Part shown: positions 8,659 through 16,665 of the stretch, piece after piece
Numbering within the stretch: the stretch's first letter is position 1
How the letters are laid out: each line of letters opens with the position of its first letter
DNA from: Lachnospiraceae bacterium
GTDB taxonomy: Bacteria; Bacillota; Clostridia; Lachnospirales; Lachnospiraceae
DNA length: 64,000 nucleotides
NCBI GenBank assembly: GCA_015056945.1
Contig: SVFH01000009.1
Location: 43,260 to 107,259 of the forward strand
Reading direction: 5' to 3'
Notes under the pieces: generated by a model
Database searches by the model: none
Told to the model about the DNA's origin: nothing
The model's input: the letters and a program-made list of their open reading frames with translations, nothing else
Program-made: the position numbers and the translations under genes

Positions 8659-9600
8659 TTATCCCTTAATACCACCCTGGTACGTAATTCCTTCTACCAG
8701 GTAATCCTCTCCATACATAAACACCAGTAACCCCGGAACCATATAGATAGAAGCAACCGCAAACGCAAGTCCGATTTCGCCCGCATTAATCTTGGACAAA
8801 AAAATCGAAAGCGGATGCAATTCTTCATTTGCAAGCAGAATCAAAGGTTGCTCAACCATATTCCAAAAATCTATAAAAATCAGAATCGCAACCGAATACA
8901 AAGCACCTTTGCAAAGCGGAATGCTGATGTGCCGGAAAATCTGCCATTCACCGGCCCCGTCAATTTTGGCAGCCTCAATAATTCCGTTTGGAATTCTTTT
9001 CATATATTTTGTCAGCAGATACACCGCAAAAGGCGAAAACATTCCCGGCAGCCAGATTGCCCACCGCGTATCAAAAATCCCCATCCATTCAGAAACCAGG
9101 AAATTCGGTACAAGCGTAACCTGATACGGCATCAACACAATAATAATATAAACAAAAAACAGAATTTCCTTCAGTCTTCCTTTAAATCTCGTAAACGCAT
9201 AAGAAGCAAGTACTGCCGTAATCAGCTGAAAAATAACAATCGGAACCGTATAAATCACGGAATTCCAGAACTTAAACAAGTACTTGGGGCTTTTGAGCAA
9301 AACAGTAACATACTGCTGCAACGAGACCATATCAGGAATCAACTTCAAATTCACCACTTCCGAAACATACACCTTGCCGCCGGTGTCTGTCGTCTCAAAC
9401 ACTTTACCGTAATTTGCATTGATTTCGGATTGAGTCATAAATGAGTTCGTAATCGTAACCACAGTCGGCATCAAAAACAAGAAAGCAAAGACGAGGGCAA
9501 CCATCAACAGTACTGCTTTTTGCAAAATACCTTTCTTTTTGCGTTTCGGTTTCACATTATTCTTTTTTATTTTCTGCCACAAACGTCTGAATATCTTCAT
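8659..9600 (-). CDS. Carbohydrate ABC transporter permease (MalG/AraQ type)
   Basis: 313 residues, about six membrane helices with an extracellular loop after the first helix, as in the MalG class. The EAA motif that contacts the ATPase is complete: IIEAAKIDGAGEWQIFRHIS near residue 215. The basic N-terminus is unusually long for the class. The start is the ATG at 9600, six bases after GGGAG; a GTG six bases upstream lies inside the ribosome binding site. It follows the MalF-type gene by nine bases from this start. The family imports sugars or glycosides using an MsmX/UgpC-like ATPase supplied from elsewhere; substrate here unknown. Confidence 0.92.
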   Translation of the reverse strand: MKIFRRLWQKIKKNNVKPKRKKKGILQKAVLLMVALVFAFLFLMPTVVTITNSFMTQSEINANYGKVFETTDTGGKVYVSEVVNLKLIPDMVSLQQYVTVLLKSPKYLFKFWNSVIYTVPIVIFQLITAVLASYAFTRFKGRLKEILFFVYIIIVLMPYQVTLVPNFLVSEWMGIFDTRWAIWLPGMFSPFAVYLLTKYMKRIPNGIIEAAKIDGAGEWQIFRHISIPLCKGALYSVAILIFIDFWNMVEQPLILLANEELHPLSIFLSKINAGEIGLAFAVASIYMVPGLLVFMYGEDYLVEGITYQGGIKG

Positions 9601-9609
9601 CCGCACTCC

Positions 9610-10491
9610 CTATTCTTCCATATCTTTACCGAAATGATTTTCCACAAGATACAAAAATCCAATAATAATAATCATGACAATCGCCATCAGAATCGCAGCC
9701 GACGATAACTTCTGATAATCCAGCTGCCTAAACATATTGTTCATAAAATGCTGCAATGTGTACAGACTATCGTACGGATAATCCCCGGTCAAAAGATAAA
9801 CCTCGCGAAACGTTTTAAATGAACTGATGAGCGACATAATTGCAACAAAAAGTATAGTTGGTGAGAGATACCTGATTTTAATATGGATAAATAATTTCCA
9901 CACCGATGTCGTATCCAAAAGCGCAACCTCCATGGACTCACGCGGAATGGTTCCCAGTGCTGCAAGAAAAAGAATCATATTATATCCAAGATTCTTCCAA
10001 AGAAACAAAATCAACACAACTATCGGAGCAAAATCAGACTTAAACCAGTCAATCGCATCAAGCCCGAACCATGAAAGAAATACATTCACGAAACCGTTAT
10101 AATTAAACAACACCTGAAACACAAGAATTACTGAAGCAACCGGAACCATCATCGGACTTAAATATGCCGTACGGAATTTATCCGCAAACGGAATCTTTTT
10201 GTCCAGAAGCAATGCCATCAAAAGAGAAATCACTACTGCGAGGGGCACGGCAACAAAAGAAAATTTAAAAGTATTCCATGCCGCAAGCTGAAACGCTTTG
10301 TTTCCGATAATATCAATAAAGTTCTTAAGGAAAACAAAATTAGCCGAAACGGGATTATCCACCATGGAATAAAACACCACAACAAGAAACGGCACCAGAT
10401 AAAAAACCGAAACACCCAAGAAACTGGGCGCAAGGAAACTTCCGATTTTTACTCTGTGTTTCCATTTTCGCTTCCGATTCTTTTTCATCAT
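9610..10491 (-). CDS. Sugar ABC transporter permease (MalF/UgpA type)
   Basis: 293 residues with about six membrane helices and a basic N-terminus, the usual form of Gram-positive MalF-type permeases. The EAA loop is present but diverged: the stretch IPRESMEVALLDTTSVWKLF has EVALLDTT where the class normally has EAAxxDGA. So the ATPase-contact surface may differ from ordinary members, while the MalG-type partner has the canonical motif. GGAG seven bases before the ATG supports this start. Gene order (small membrane protein, this permease, second permease, adaptor) with spacings of 13, 9 and 15 bases marks a single operon. Confidence 0.9.
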   Translation of the reverse strand: MMKKNRKRKWKHRVKIGSFLAPSFLGVSVFYLVPFLVVVFYSMVDNPVSANFVFLKNFIDIIGNKAFQLAAWNTFKFSFVAVPLAVVISLLMALLLDKKIPFADKFRTAYLSPMMVPVASVILVFQVLFNYNGFVNVFLSWFGLDAIDWFKSDFAPIVVLILFLWKNLGYNMILFLAALGTIPRESMEVALLDTTSVWKLFIHIKIRYLSPTILFVAIMSLISSFKTFREVYLLTGDYPYDSLYTLQHFMNNMFRQLDYQKLSSAAILMAIVMIIIIGFLYLVENHFGKDMEE

Positions 10492-10504
10492 GCTACGGCT
10501 CCTT

Positions 10505-11020
10505 TCAATTTGTTTCTTCCCTTTCGGTCATAAATATTTCAATATCTTTCTTTTCCGCCTGATAAGCAAGCGTTTTTTCCCTAATCTCATCCATGCGTCC
10601 AAGTACCGCAGCCCTGCGTGCAGGCACATTTACGATTCCCTTCATCCTTGCTTTCTCCTGTATTGAAGCATTTCCGGAATATTTATAAATCAAATTTCTG
10701 GCAGAAATCACAATTCCTGCACCAAAAATAACGAACAGAATGGGTAAACCGCTTGCAAGTGCAATTGCAAGTCCTGACCCCTTCACAATTTCTCCGGCAA
10801 GCAGGTCTAACACAAACAAAACTATAACGGGAATAATACAAACAATGCAAATAACCATGGGAATGAAATCCGTCTTTTTATTGTTTTGAATACATGAATA
10901 TTCGTATTCCAATTCCATCTTCTCATTCCGCATATCTGCCAACTCGCCTGTAATTTGTTTATATCGTTCCATCTTTAACTGTTCTTCAAGAGAATACTCT
11001 TTAAATACATCAAAATACAT
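10505..11020 (-). CDS. Small membrane protein heading the transporter operon; function unknown
   Basis: 171 residues. An N-terminal helical, charged region (about 1-50, rich in Glu, Lys and Met) precedes two membrane helices (about 53-73 and 79-102), followed by a cytoplasmic helical tail with RMKGIVNVPARRAAVLGRMDE. I do not recognise the family. The ATG at 11020 has an AGGAAGGTGG site; the frame stays open upstream to near the tRNA terminator but lacks a ribosome site there. It is first in the string that continues with two sugar permeases (13-base gap), so it probably belongs to the same complex as assembly factor or regulator. That is inference from position only. Confidence 0.6.
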   Translation of the reverse strand: MYFDVFKEYSLEEQLKMERYKQITGELADMRNEKMELEYEYSCIQNNKKTDFIPMVICIVCIIPVIVLFVLDLLAGEIVKGSGLAIALASGLPILFVIFGAGIVISARNLIYKYSGNASIQEKARMKGIVNVPARRAAVLGRMDEIREKTLAYQAEKKDIEIFMTEREETN

Positions 11021-11097
11021 TCCGTTGCCACCTTCCTGATTCCGTTCTTTTCTTTGCTGTTGTAATACATACTTTAGTGCGACAAGGTCTCTCTTAT

Positions 11098-11130
11098 AAA
11101 AAAACCGATAAGCCAAAGCTTATCGGTTCA
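11098..11130 (-). terminator. Strong terminator after tRNA-Arg
   Basis: On the minus strand AACCGATAAGC pairs perfectly with GCTTATCGGTT around a short TTTG loop, followed by seven T residues (11098-11104). It begins within three bases of the tRNA 3' end and would stop the tRNA transcript before the transporter operon. Confidence 0.92.
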
Positions 11131-11132
11131 CA

Positions 11133-11206
11133 CGTGCGCTAGAGGATTCGAACCCCCGACCTTTTGGTCCGTAGCCAAACGCTCTATCCAGCTGAGCTAA
11201 GCGCAC
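11133..11206 (-). tRNA. tRNA-Arg (anticodon ACG)
   Basis: A full cloverleaf can be drawn on the minus strand: acceptor stem GTGCGCT/AGCGCAC, D-stem GCTC/GAGC, anticodon stem TTTGG/CCAAA with loop CTACGGA (anticodon ACG, read as ICG), a T-arm GGGGG/CCTCT containing the invariant TTCGAAT, and discriminator base G. The CCA end is not encoded. A consensus promoter lies upstream and a strong terminator immediately downstream, so it is a single-gene unit. It reads CGU, CGC and CGA codons. Confidence 0.96.
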
Positions 11207-11233
11207 ATCTGTTACTTCCGTAACACTCTGCCT

Positions 11234-11262
11234 ATTCTACTCTATCTTTATTTTTTTGTCAA
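11234..11262 (-). promoter_or_regulatory. Vegetative promoter of tRNA-Arg
   Basis: On the minus strand TTGACA (11257-11262), 17 bases, then TAGAAT (11234-11239). The -35 is perfect and the -10 has five of six consensus bases. It sits 28 bases before the tRNA. Confidence 0.85.
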
Positions 11263-11316
11263 GCAGATAATATGCGTTTTTTTATTTTTTTCAAAATTTC
11301 TTCGGCTAACAGCTTC

Positions 11317-12603
11317 TTATTCTTCCTGATACAATTCTCCGAAGACCTCTCTACAGACCTGTTTGGTCGATGCAATGGAAAACTGTGGATCCCGTCCGGT
11401 CATCTGATTGGTCGCTGCCAACTCTTCTGTATAATCGCACAACTTATATGTTGTCATATTACCTGCTCCACGCATAATCTGCGTAATTAACGGTTCAACA
11501 CCATAGTCCGAAATATAGACTTCCCCCTCCTTGTTCTTGGAAATGGTCACCTTTGCCATACCTCCAAGAATACGCTTGCCGATTCCAACACCGGTATCAG
11601 CAGTGGAATTGATAAAATTTCCAAGTGAGAAATATACCAACATACGGTCACCCTGCTCGTTTTCAATCCATTCTATCGGCTGAATAACATGCGGATGTGT
11701 TCCGATTACCAAATCAACTCCGTGTTCCAAAAAGAAGTCACACCACATATGCTGATTCGCAGATTCCGTCGTTTGATACTCAATTCCCCAATGCGGACAC
11801 ACAACCACAAAATCTGCAACTTCATTTGCCTTATCCAACTGTTCTGCCATAAAAGCTTCGGTCATCATATCAACGGCAAAAGGCATATCGGAAGGCATGG
11901 GAAGACCATTCAGTCCGTATGTAAAATTAAGAATTGCTACCTTAATTCCATTCTGCTCATATACGTAAATTTCATCCTGCTCTTCCTGTGTCTTATTCGC
12001 ACCTAAAATGGCCATATCAGGATGTTTTTCTTCCCAATAATTTAAACAGTTCAACAGACCGGTTCTTCCCTTATCCATTGTATGATTGGTTGCATGAAGC
12101 ACCACGTCAAATCCTGCGTCCGCAATTGCATCACCAAGTTCAAATGCTGTATTGAACATCGGATATCCCGAATATCCCAAATCTTTTCCGCCAAGAATCA
12201 CTTCCTGATTAATCAATGCAATGTCAGCACGCGAAATATCATCTTTCACATGTTCAAATATATGATCATAATTATATGTGCCGTCTTCCATCAAACCGCT
12301 CTGTGTTACTTTCAGATGCATCAGCATATCGCCTACCATCACAAGTGAAATCTGTTGCGGTGTTTCTGCCACCAATGCCTCTTCAAGTGCCTTCCATTCC
12401 TGCGGCGTCCCCGATATAGTTGTAGGTTCTTTAGCATATACTACGTCCGTACGCGGCAGAATTGTCCCTGTCTTCCGCTCACCGCTCCCGCCTTGTAACA
12501 ATTGGAAAGTCAAAACCCCTAATACAATCAGACCGACAGCTACACCGGCAAAAAGATATGCTCTGTGATTCAATTTTCTTTTTGTCTTTCTTCCTTTTTT
12601 CAT
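11317..12603 (-). CDS. CapA family protein (PGA_cap metallophosphoesterase-like)
   Basis: 428 residues with an N-terminal membrane anchor (about 12-34) and an extracytoplasmic PGA_cap domain. Characteristic stretches are LVMVGDMLMH, ADIALINQEV, DVVLHATNHTMDKG, VVCPHWGIEY and VIGTHPHVIQPIEW, carrying the Asp, Asn and His residues of the calcineurin-like metal site. Family members include poly-gamma-glutamate synthesis protein CapA and cell-surface enzymes of unknown substrate. No capB, capC or capD partner is near, so capsule synthesis is not implied. The ATG at 12603, after AAAGGA, is chosen over one 16 codons upstream. A long linker (about 35-80) separates membrane and domain. Confidence 0.88.
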   Translation of the reverse strand: MKKGRKTKRKLNHRAYLFAGVAVGLIVLGVLTFQLLQGGSGERKTGTILPRTDVVYAKEPTTISGTPQEWKALEEALVAETPQQISLVMVGDMLMHLKVTQSGLMEDGTYNYDHIFEHVKDDISRADIALINQEVILGGKDLGYSGYPMFNTAFELGDAIADAGFDVVLHATNHTMDKGRTGLLNCLNYWEEKHPDMAILGANKTQEEQDEIYVYEQNGIKVAILNFTYGLNGLPMPSDMPFAVDMMTEAFMAEQLDKANEVADFVVVCPHWGIEYQTTESANQHMWCDFFLEHGVDLVIGTHPHVIQPIEWIENEQGDRMLVYFSLGNFINSTADTGVGIGKRILGGMAKVTISKNKEGEVYISDYGVEPLITQIMRGAGNMTTYKLCDYTEELAATNQMTGRDPQFSIASTKQVCREVFGELYQEE

Positions 12604-12699
12604 TCCCCAAATTATCCTTTCTGCCCTCTCATTATAATCATTATACAACATTGTTACAATAGCATTTAAGGATTTTTAACTTAATTTTTCCTTAACATA

Positions 12700-12748
12700 T
12701 TGACAAATGAGCAATTATTCAACTATAATACATGTGAACAATCGTTCA
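12700..12748 (+). promoter_or_regulatory. Promoter with two ArsR/SmtB-type operator palindromes
   Basis: TTGACA (12700-12705), 18 bases, TATAAT (12724-12729) form a near-consensus promoter. Two 14-base imperfect palindromes overlap it: TGAGCAATTATTCA (12708-12721, in the spacer) and TGAACAATCGTTCA (12735-12748, just after the -10). Both fit the TGAnCA...TTCA form bound by ArsR/SmtB metal sensors, and the first gene downstream is such a sensor. Metal-released autorepression is the likely mode. Confidence 0.78.
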
Positions 12749-12778
12749 ACTGTTGTTTATTTTACGGAGGTTTATATT

Positions 12779-13144
12779 ATGAACACACACACACATGAAA
12801 TATCCGTATGTGACACCAACTGTCTCCATACAGATAATCTTGAAGAACTGCGTACTGTTTTCCCTTCCGGTGAAACATTTGAATCACTTTCTTCTTTTTT
12901 TAAAGTACTTGGTGATCCTACCCGCATAAAAATCATGTGGGCACTTGATCGGAAAGAATTATGTGTATGCGATATCGCCGATTTACTGAACATGACAAAA
13001 TCTGCGGTTTCTCACCAGCTTGCGCTACTGCGCCATACAAATCTTGTGAAATACCGCAAAGAAGGAAAGAGTGTTTTTTATACACTTTCAGACGAACACG
13101 TCAGACAGCTTTTTGAAGCAGGGCTTGATCACATCAATGAATAA
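12779..13144 (+). CDS. ArsR/SmtB-family metal-sensing repressor (CadC/CmtR-like)
   Basis: 121-residue winged-helix repressor. The recognition-helix region reads MTKSAVSHQLALLRHTNLV. Metal ligands of the CadC type are visible: ELCVCDIADLL in helix alpha-3 (CxC) and an N-terminal CDTNC. So soft ions such as Cd(II), Pb(II) or Zn(II) are likely inducers. The C-terminal helix (SDEHVRQLFEAGLDHINE) also holds His, Asp and Glu residues typical of the second, alpha-5 zinc site. The start at 12779 has ACGGAGG; the frame is open further up but that part overlaps the promoter and operators. It heads the operon with the HMA protein and P-type ATPase. Confidence 0.92.
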   Translation: MNTHTHEISVCDTNCLHTDNLEELRTVFPSGETFESLSSFFKVLGDPTRIKIMWALDRKELCVCDIADLLNMTKSAVSHQLALLRHTNLVKYRKEGKSVFYTLSDEHVRQLFEAGLDHINE

Positions 13145-13235
13145 AAACATATGAACATGACAATTTCTCATAACAGAATATGTCTGCCATCTCTTTATAT
13201 CAATCAATATTTCAAAAATGAAAGGATGAGAAATC

Positions 13236-13457
13236 ATGAAAAGAAATTATCGTATCGAAGGACTTGACTGTGCGCACTGCGCAGCAAAAATGGAAAAGAA
13301 TGTATCCAAAGTAAAAGGTGTAAAAGAAGTAAGCATTAACTTTCTTACAACAAAAATGATGCTGGATTTAGAAGAAGATAACTTAGATGAAACCATTGCA
13401 GGTATTGAAGCCGCTGTATTAAAAGTGGATCCGCGCGTTACACTGAAGAGAGCATAA
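13236..13457 (+). CDS. Heavy-metal-associated (HMA) domain protein, free metallochaperone
   Basis: 73-residue ferredoxin-like HMA domain with the metal-binding loop GLDCAHCAAKME (CxxC at about residues 11-14). It lies between the ArsR-type repressor and the P-type ATPase, 21 bases before the latter. The ATPase lacks the N-terminal HMA domain found in most CadA/ZntA proteins, so this small protein probably supplies that function as a separate chain. AAAGGATGAG precedes the ATG. A copper-chaperone (CopZ) role is less likely, given the CadA-like pump next door and the DCAHC loop, which is more typical of zinc/cadmium pumps. Confidence 0.93.
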   Translation: MKRNYRIEGLDCAHCAAKMEKNVSKVKGVKEVSINFLTTKMMLDLEEDNLDETIAGIEAAVLKVDPRVTLKRA

Positions 13458-13478
13458 TGCCAATTTCCGGAGGAGAAT

Positions 13479-15314
13479 ATGAAAACACGACTCATTCGTT
13501 TTATCTTCAGCGCATTGATCTTTATTGCTGCGCTGATTCTTTCACAACATTACTTTTATCCGGCTCTCGTACTTTTTATCATCGCTTACTTGTGTGCCGG
13601 ATATGATGTTATTTGGAATGCCTTACGAAATATTATTCGCGGCAAGCTTTTTGATGAAAACTTTCTTATGTCAGTTGCCACCATCGGTGCCTTCTGCATC
13701 AGTGAATATGCAGAGGCTGTCGCTGTCATGCTTTTTTTTCAGCTTGGTGAACTTTTTCAATCCCATGCTGTTAACAAATCCCGCAAATCCATCGCATCAC
13801 TGATGGATATCCGTCCTGATTATGCGAACAAGTGGGAAAACGGTGAATTTGTCAAAACAGACCCTTATGACGTGAATGCGGGCGATCTTATTTTAGTCCG
13901 CCCCGGCGAGAAAATTCCTTTGGACGGAATTATCAAAGAAGGTAATGCTTCCTTGGACACTTCTGCACTGACCGGTGAATCTGTGCCGCGTGAAGTCGGT
14001 GTCGGCGATACGGTATTAAGCGGTTCCATCAATCTAAACAGTATTCTTCAAATCGAAACGACATCAGAATTCGGAGAATCCACCGTAAATAAAATCCTTG
14101 ACCTGGTAGAAAATGCCGGAAACAAGAAATCAAACGCAGAAACTTTTATCACTAAATTTTCATTGGTTTACACACCGATTGTAGTCGGCTGTGCTGTTTT
14201 ACTGGCCTTGATTCCGCCTTTTTTTGCCGGTTTCGATACATTCACGTTCTGGCTGGCGCGTGCACTTTCTTTTCTTGTTGTTTCCTGCCCGTGCGCCCTT
14301 GTAATATCAGTACCGTTAAGCTTTTTCGGCGGTATCGGAGGCGCCTCCAAAAAAGGAATCCTCATCAAAGGCGGAAACTATTTGGAAGCCCTTGCTCAGG
14401 CAGATACAATAGTGTGGGACAAAACCGGTACCTTAACCAAGGGAACCTTTGTTGTAAAAGAAATCAATGCTCTCACGCATTCCAAAGACTCCCTGCTCTT
14501 CTATGCTGCATACGCAGAACATTATTCACCGCATCCGATTTCAGCCTCCATCCAGAATGCTTACGGCAAAGAAATCAACGAGAATAAAATACAGAACTAT
14601 AAAGAAATTTCCGGCTTCGGAGTATCAGCCGAAATAGACGGTCATGAAATCCTTGCCGGAAATGAAAAACTAATGAACCAAAATCAAATCACATTCCAAA
14701 AACCGGAATTAATCGGCACCATAGTCTATATTGCAATCGACCGGACCTTTGCTGGTTCCGTTGTTATCGGAGATGAGATAAAAGAAGATGCGGCAACTGC
14801 CGTACGCTCCTTGAAAAAATATGTCTCCAAACAGGTCATGCTTACAGGAGATTTAGATGCCGTAGGTCAAAAAACAGGTTCACTTTTAGGTCTTGACGAA
14901 GTATACACACAACTTCTTCCCACAGACAAAGTCTCACATGTGGAAACACTTCTTGGCAAACTGCCGCGCAAAAAGAAACTTGTTTTTGTAGGTGACGGAA
15001 TGAATGACGCACCCGTACTCGCACGAGCCGATATCGGAATTGCAATGGGTGCGCTCGGGAGTGACGTTGCCATTGAGGCCGCTGACATTGTCATCATGAC
15101 AGACGAGCCTTCCAAATTAAAGGACGCTATTGAAATCTCTGTGAAAACACACAGAATTGCAATGCAAAACATTATCTTTGCACTGACGGTCAAAATAGGC
15201 ATCCTTGCCTTAATTGCCTTGGGTTTTGCAAATATGTGGGCTGCCGTATTTGCCGATGTCGGCGTGTGCGTCCTTGCCGTATTAAATGCCATGCGAATGC
15301 TTAAATCACGCTAA
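13479..15314 (+). CDS. cadA: Heavy-metal-translocating P1B-type ATPase (CadA/ZntA class)
   Basis: 611 residues. Visible hallmarks: actuator TGES near residue 166, the metal-binding membrane motif CPC in VVSCPCALVIS (about residue 268), phosphorylation site DKTGTLT (about 313), HP motif SPHPIS, and hinge GDGMNDAPVLARADIG. The CPC motif with these neighbours fits Zn/Cd/Pb export rather than copper import. It begins directly with membrane helices, so the usual N-terminal HMA domain is missing and is encoded by the gene just upstream. GGAGG precedes the ATG. The last nine bases overlap the 3' end of the convergent GGDEF gene. The symbol marks the class; the exact metal is inferred. Confidence 0.92.
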   Translation: MKTRLIRFIFSALIFIAALILSQHYFYPALVLFIIAYLCAGYDVIWNALRNIIRGKLFDENFLMSVATIGAFCISEYAEAVAVMLFFQLGELFQSHAVNKSRKSIASLMDIRPDYANKWENGEFVKTDPYDVNAGDLILVRPGEKIPLDGIIKEGNASLDTSALTGESVPREVGVGDTVLSGSINLNSILQIETTSEFGESTVNKILDLVENAGNKKSNAETFITKFSLVYTPIVVGCAVLLALIPPFFAGFDTFTFWLARALSFLVVSCPCALVISVPLSFFGGIGGASKKGILIKGGNYLEALAQADTIVWDKTGTLTKGTFVVKEINALTHSKDSLLFYAAYAEHYSPHPISASIQNAYGKEINENKIQNYKEISGFGVSAEIDGHEILAGNEKLMNQNQITFQKPELIGTIVYIAIDRTFAGSVVIGDEIKEDAATAVRSLKKYVSKQVMLTGDLDAVGQKTGSLLGLDEVYTQLLPTDKVSHVETLLGKLPRKKKLVFVGDGMNDAPVLARADIGIAMGALGSDVAIEAADIVIMTDEPSKLKDAIEISVKTHRIAMQNIIFALTVKIGILALIALGFANMWAAVFADVGVCVLAVLNAMRMLKSR

Positions 15315-16652
15315 CCGTAACGGCTGTATATCATATGTAATCTGAATTCCGCATGAGGCAACCTCTGCCTCATTGCGGAATTTTTCAAGAACACGGTTCG
15401 CTACATTCTTTCCGTTCTCCATATCCGCATCCATCAAAAGAACAATATACTGACTGTTGCTGTACTTCGTTCCCGTATCAACAGAGCGTAACGACGAAAC
15501 AACTGCATTTTTCAAATATTCCATCATTTGCTCCATATTTACAGAGCTCTGCAAATCCGGATTTACAGCAAGCGTAAACAGTATAGTCTGAACCATCTGA
15601 TGATTTCGATTCACACTTCGAAGCGCAAAGTCATAAATAATCTTAAACTCTTCGTATTCAACATGAAATGCACCGATTTGCTCACCCTGACTGTCCAGAA
15701 TCATTCTGTGAATATCTCCCAGTTCAGCCTCCGTATCCACGGATTCCAATGCACTTCCTTCTCCTTCTGTCCAAAAATGATATGCATTTTTACCGTTTTC
15801 CTTTACAAAATACAGTGTTTCGTCTGCATCTTCATACAGCTTTTCAAAGGAATCCGTTCCATCCGTGATTTTTGCACCAATTGAAACAGATACTATGCCG
15901 CCGTATCCCATTGCTCCCATTTTATCAGAAAACAGTTTAATGATACCGGCCGCTTTCCCTGCAGCTTCTTCTTTCTTGGTTACATCCGTAAAAAAGGCAA
16001 CAAATTCATCACCACCCAGACGGCAAAGAATATCTTTTTCTGAAGAAAAATGTTTCAATGTTTCGGCAAAGCGTTTCAGCACCTCATCTCCTACCATGTG
16101 CCCATAGGTATCATTCATTGACTTGAAATTATCTAAGTCTGTCATGAATAACGTTCCGCCGTGACCGCTGTTCAAAAGTTTTTCTAATTCCTGCTCTAAA
16201 TAATCACGGTTTCCCAAGCCTGTCAACGCATCCGTGAAAGACTTCATGGTTTTTTCTTCCAATTCCTGCTCTAAATCTTTTCGAATTGCCTGCGTTTCAA
16301 GAATTCTTGCAACACGACTCTTCATGACATCTGCCACAAAGGGCTTCGTGATGAAATCATCTGCGCCGCACTGCAAACAATCTGCTTCGGTAATCGGGCT
16401 GGAGTCCGCTGTCAGAAAAACAACGGGAATCTGCGCCCATGCACTGTTTGCTTTGATTCTTCTAACAACTTCCTTACCATCCATTTCAGGCATTTCGATA
16501 TCCATCAAAATCAAATCCGGAAGCTCTTTCTCAAGATAAGCAAGCGCTGCCCTACCGGAATTGACTGCTTCCGTCTGGTACTCTTTTGCCAATGCATGTT
16601 TGGCAAGCAGACAATTTATACTGTCGTCATCAACAATTAGTATCTTCCTCAT
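15306..16652 (-). CDS. Response regulator with diguanylate cyclase (REC-GGDEF) and extra C-terminal domain
   Basis: 448 residues: receiver domain 1-120 with phospho-acceptor Asp51 (LILMDIEMPEMDG) and the KPF lysine; GGDEF domain about 135-295 with intact GGDEF at 213-217, so c-di-GMP synthesis is expected. The inhibitory I-site RxxD, normally just before GGDEF, reads SEKD, so product inhibition is probably lost. Residues about 305-448 form a further domain I cannot name (KIIYDFALRSVNRNHQMVQT). It ends with a stretch resembling the second half of a nucleotide-cyclase-like fold (SQYIVLLMDADMENGKNV). The gene follows the hybrid kinase by 13 bases and is its likely output. AGGAGG precedes the ATG. 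Confidence 0.92.
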   Translation of the reverse strand: MRKILIVDDDSINCLLAKHALAKEYQTEAVNSGRAALAYLEKELPDLILMDIEMPEMDGKEVVRRIKANSAWAQIPVVFLTADSSPITEADCLQCGADDFITKPFVADVMKSRVARILETQAIRKDLEQELEEKTMKSFTDALTGLGNRDYLEQELEKLLNSGHGGTLFMTDLDNFKSMNDTYGHMVGDEVLKRFAETLKHFSSEKDILCRLGGDEFVAFFTDVTKKEEAAGKAAGIIKLFSDKMGAMGYGGIVSVSIGAKITDGTDSFEKLYEDADETLYFVKENGKNAYHFWTEGEGSALESVDTEAELGDIHRMILDSQGEQIGAFHVEYEEFKIIYDFALRSVNRNHQMVQTILFTLAVNPDLQSSVNMEQMMEYLKNAVVSSLRSVDTGTKYSNSQYIVLLMDADMENGKNVANRVLEKFRNEAEVASCGIQITYDIQPLRLA

Positions 16653-16665
16653 ATTCCCTCCTATA

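Noticed and set aside
8815..9444. 209-codon open frame on the plus strand
   Set aside because: Antisense to the MalG-type permease, which has clear membrane helices and an EAA motif; the plus-strand frame shows no family features.
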